Of a DNA stretch of 8,694 nt, positions 6,996-8,694 are shown one piece after another. The notes beneath the pieces were generated by a model. That model did no database searches and had not been told where the DNA came from. It saw only the letters and a program-made list of their open reading frames with translations. Location of the stretch: the NCBI GenBank assembly GCA_963169595.1, contig CAUJFM010000095.1:1-8694 (forward strand), in the 5' to 3' direction. Made by a program: the position numbers and the translations under genes. The stretch comes from Bacteroidota bacterium (GTDB lineage Bacteria; Bacteroidota; Bacteroidia; Flavobacteriales_F; PHOS-HE28). Position 1 is the stretch's first letter. Every line of letters begins with the position of its first letter.

Positions 6996-8014
6996 TGACG
7001 CTCCATGATGCTGTTGACGGCTACATATCGCCCCTCTTCCAGCTGACCGAGCACGGTGCTCACGATACCCGGCACTCGAAAGTCCACGTGCGCAATGCCT
7101 GCTTCAGGCAGCTTGTGCACGAACGGCAAGGCCACCAAGGGATGGTCGGGGCGATGTTCCGGCATGGCACGTAAAAGCACGTTCTGGAACGTGCTGCTCC
7201 GTGCATCCAGGAAACAACCCACGTGATAGGCCGTGCTGAACGTCCTCAACACTTCGCCGATCCGCTTCTGGCGTTGGCACATGCGATGCATCTGAAGGTC
7301 CCAGGTGCCGGCCAGCAGCTGGGCGGCCATCGGATGGATGCGTGCATTCAAAGGGCTGAAGGCCGCAAAGAAGCCAAGCTCCTTCTTCTGGCGCTCGGGA
7401 TGCGCGGCCACCTGCAGCAGCCGCTCATAGAGTTGCGGGTCGTCCGTGAGCACGGCACCCCCTTCGCCCGCGGAAATGCCCTTGTCCGTTACAAAGGAGG
7501 TGACCACCACATGCGCATGGTGGCCGGCAGCCTTCCCCATATGGTCGAATGCGCCCAAGCTGCAAGCGCTGTCACTGATGAACAGCAGCCCATGCGCATC
7601 GCAGAACTCCCGGATACGGGGGCCCTCGGCCCTGGTACCGCCTTGATCGGGCACCAGAACGGCGGCCGTCCGCGTGCTGATGCAGAGCTTGATGAACTCC
7701 GGGGCCAGGTTCAGGTCATCATGGCGGAGGGCACCGAGGGCCATGGTATTCCCCAGCATCGCGAAGGGTCCGATGGACCCACCCCAGTTCAAGGGGGAGG
7801 TCAGGACCTCCTTGCCGCGCAGATCGGCGGCCAAGGCCGTGGCGAGCAAGCCCGTGGTGGCGTTGCAGGTGCTCAAGCAGTACTTCTTCCCGAAGTGGGA
7901 CTTCAGCTTCTGCTCCAGCGCGTGTACCGCGCCTGTACCGGCGATCTGCTCACGGGTTGAAGAGCGCTCCAGGAGCAGCAGCTGCTCATGCTTGAGGAAG
8001 TAGGTGTTGCTCAT
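6980..8014 (-). CDS. PLP-dependent aminotransferase-like protein, DegT/DnrJ/EryC1/StrS fold, divergent
   Basis: A fold-type I PLP enzyme that resembles the sugar aminotransferases (DegT/DnrJ/EryC1/StrS), which make amino sugars for surface polysaccharides or natural products. In order it shows GTGAVHALEQKLKSHFGKKY (26-45), CNATTGLLATALA (50-62, phosphate-cup region), and EVLTSPLNWGGSI (69-81). FISDSACSLGA (145-155) has Asp148 in the place of the residue that contacts the PLP pyridine nitrogen. SFVTDKGISAGEGGAVLT (173-190) has Lys178 as the likely Schiff-base lysine. Oddities: the usual VHLYG-like segment reads PDQGG (122-126), and the 344-residue protein ends without the family's common C-terminal motif. 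ATG 8014 is 4 nt after the ATPase stop, and the gene's 3' end overlaps the small membrane-protein gene by 16 nt. A sugar aminotransferase activity is plausible but unproven; no nucleotide-sugar genes are in the window. Confidence 0.82.
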   Translation of the reverse strand: MSNTYFLKHEQLLLLERSSTREQIAGTGAVHALEQKLKSHFGKKYCLSTCNATTGLLATALAADLRGKEVLTSPLNWGGSIGPFAMLGNTMALGALRHDDLNLAPEFIKLCISTRTAAVLVPDQGGTRAEGPRIREFCDAHGLLFISDSACSLGAFDHMGKAAGHHAHVVVTSFVTDKGISAGEGGAVLTDDPQLYERLLQVAAHPERQKKELGFFAAFSPLNARIHPMAAQLLAGTWDLQMHRMCQRQKRIGEVLRTFSTAYHVGCFLDARSSTFQNVLLRAMPEHRPDHPLVALPFVHKLPEAGIAHVDFRVPGIVSTVLGQLEEGRYVAVNSIMERQWHTW

Positions 8015-8018
8015 GACG

Positions 8019-8694
8019 TCAGATGTTCACCTGCGAACGAAGCATCTCGACGGTTTTCCCGAGTTCCTGCTGGTCGATGGCGCCCGTGGTGGGGTCCACG
8101 AAGGGCTTGATGTGCTGGGGCAGCGGGAAGTCCGGGTGGAACGCGCCCGTGGCCGCGTCATGCCAAGGCAGCATGAGGCTCGAACGGCAGAACTGCAGTG
8201 CGGCCAGGTCGCCCAGCACGGTGGAGCCCTGGTCCGTGTTCCCGATGATGCTATTGGCGGCCCGATGGAGGATCTCGTTGGCCGGGACCGTCGCATCCGA
8301 TACCGATCGGGCAGCGATGATGGCCTCGCGGATCTCGCGTGGCGAAGCCCCGTTCGCGTGGAATCGTGCGGATGCTTCGCGCAGCACTTGGTCGTCGAGC
8401 CCTTCCAAGCCAAGCCGGTTCGCGAGCAAACGCACGATACCCGGCATATCCTGGGCCAGCGCGCTGAACACCGGCACGACCACCCATCGCTGACGCATCG
8501 CATCGCTGATGGCGAAAGGCCGGTTGCTGGTGGCCACGATGGCCAGCCTGCCGGACAAGGAGGAATCCGCCAGGAAGGTCTGGTACATCCCCATGATGGA
8601 TTGCGTGACCCCGCCGTCATGCGTGTCCTTGGTGCGGTCCATGGGCAGCATGTGCTCCACCTCATCGATCAGGCCCATGCAGTGGCCCTGGTCG
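8019..8694 (-). CDS. AAA+ ATPase, C-terminal part, cut by window edge
   Basis: 224 residues are visible; the Walker A motif and N-terminus lie beyond the right edge. Numbering from the first visible residue, the Walker B motif is GLIDEVEH (7-14, Asp10-Glu11). Sensor 1 is in IVATSNRP (52-59, Asn57), and arginine-finger candidates are in DAMRQRW (64-70). SPREIREAI (117-125) sits where the sensor 2 helix of the lid domain would be. The pattern is closest to the classic AAA type (Cdc48/FtsH-like ATPase modules), but the segment after the arginine finger is divergent. The last ~90 residues form a tail I cannot assign; it contains LPWHDAATGAFHPDFPLP. The protein probably works as an oligomeric remodelling ATPase, but its substrate is unknown. 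It is the upstream gene of the cluster with the PLP enzyme, 4 nt apart. Its promoter is outside the window. Confidence 0.85.
   Translation of the reverse strand, partial: DQGHCMGLIDEVEHMLPMDRTKDTHDGGVTQSIMGMYQTFLADSSLSGRLAIVATSNRPFAISDAMRQRWVVVPVFSALAQDMPGIVRLLANRLGLEGLDDQVLREASARFHANGASPREIREAIIAARSVSDATVPANEILHRAANSIIGNTDQGSTVLGDLAALQFCRSSLMLPWHDAATGAFHPDFPLPQHIKPFVDPTTGAIDQQELGKTVEMLRSQVNI

Noticed and set aside
7223..7960. Plus-strand open frame opposite the PLP enzyme, 245 codons
   Set aside because: The opposite strand encodes conserved PLP-enzyme motifs throughout; this frame has no domain and no plausible ribosome binding context.

Overview
The window looks like a piece of a GC-rich bacterial chromosome, most likely from Bacteroidota. 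Three things point there. The nuo genes have the order A-B-C-D-E-F-G with separate nuoC and nuoD. Most genes lack a clear Shine-Dalgarno sequence. A perfect TAnnTTTG box, the Bacteroidota -7 promoter element, lies just upstream of nuoA. The lineage is an inference; I could not run a phylogenetic placement.

Layout. Positions 1-5280, minus strand: seven genes of the respiratory complex I (NADH:quinone oxidoreductase) operon, nuoA to nuoG, read from right to left. nuoG is cut by the left edge. The genes are packed very tightly, with 1-4 nt overlaps or 2-3 nt gaps at every junction, and every iron-sulfur ligand I looked for is present. Positions 5281-5460: a divergent intergenic region with a likely nuo promoter and an operator-like inverted repeat. 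Positions 5461-6750, plus strand: an acetyl-CoA hydrolase/CoA-transferase family enzyme. Positions 6751-6824: a short convergent spacer with a small hairpin. Positions 6825-8694, minus strand: an unrelated three-gene cluster, read from right to left, made of an AAA+ ATPase (5' end off the window), a divergent DegT/DnrJ/EryC1-type PLP enzyme, and a 56-residue protein with two predicted membrane helices.

How they fit together. The nuo genes build the NADH-oxidising arm (NuoE, F, G), the connecting/quinone-reducing arm (NuoB, C, D) and the first membrane subunit (NuoA) of one proton-pumping complex. The CoA-transferase is a central-carbon enzyme that is divergent from nuo and may share regulatory DNA with it. 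The right-hand cluster is the least conventional part. Its genes are spaced as an operon, but the combination AAA+ ATPase / PLP enzyme / tiny membrane protein does not match a pathway I recognise. It is the best candidate here for something undescribed.
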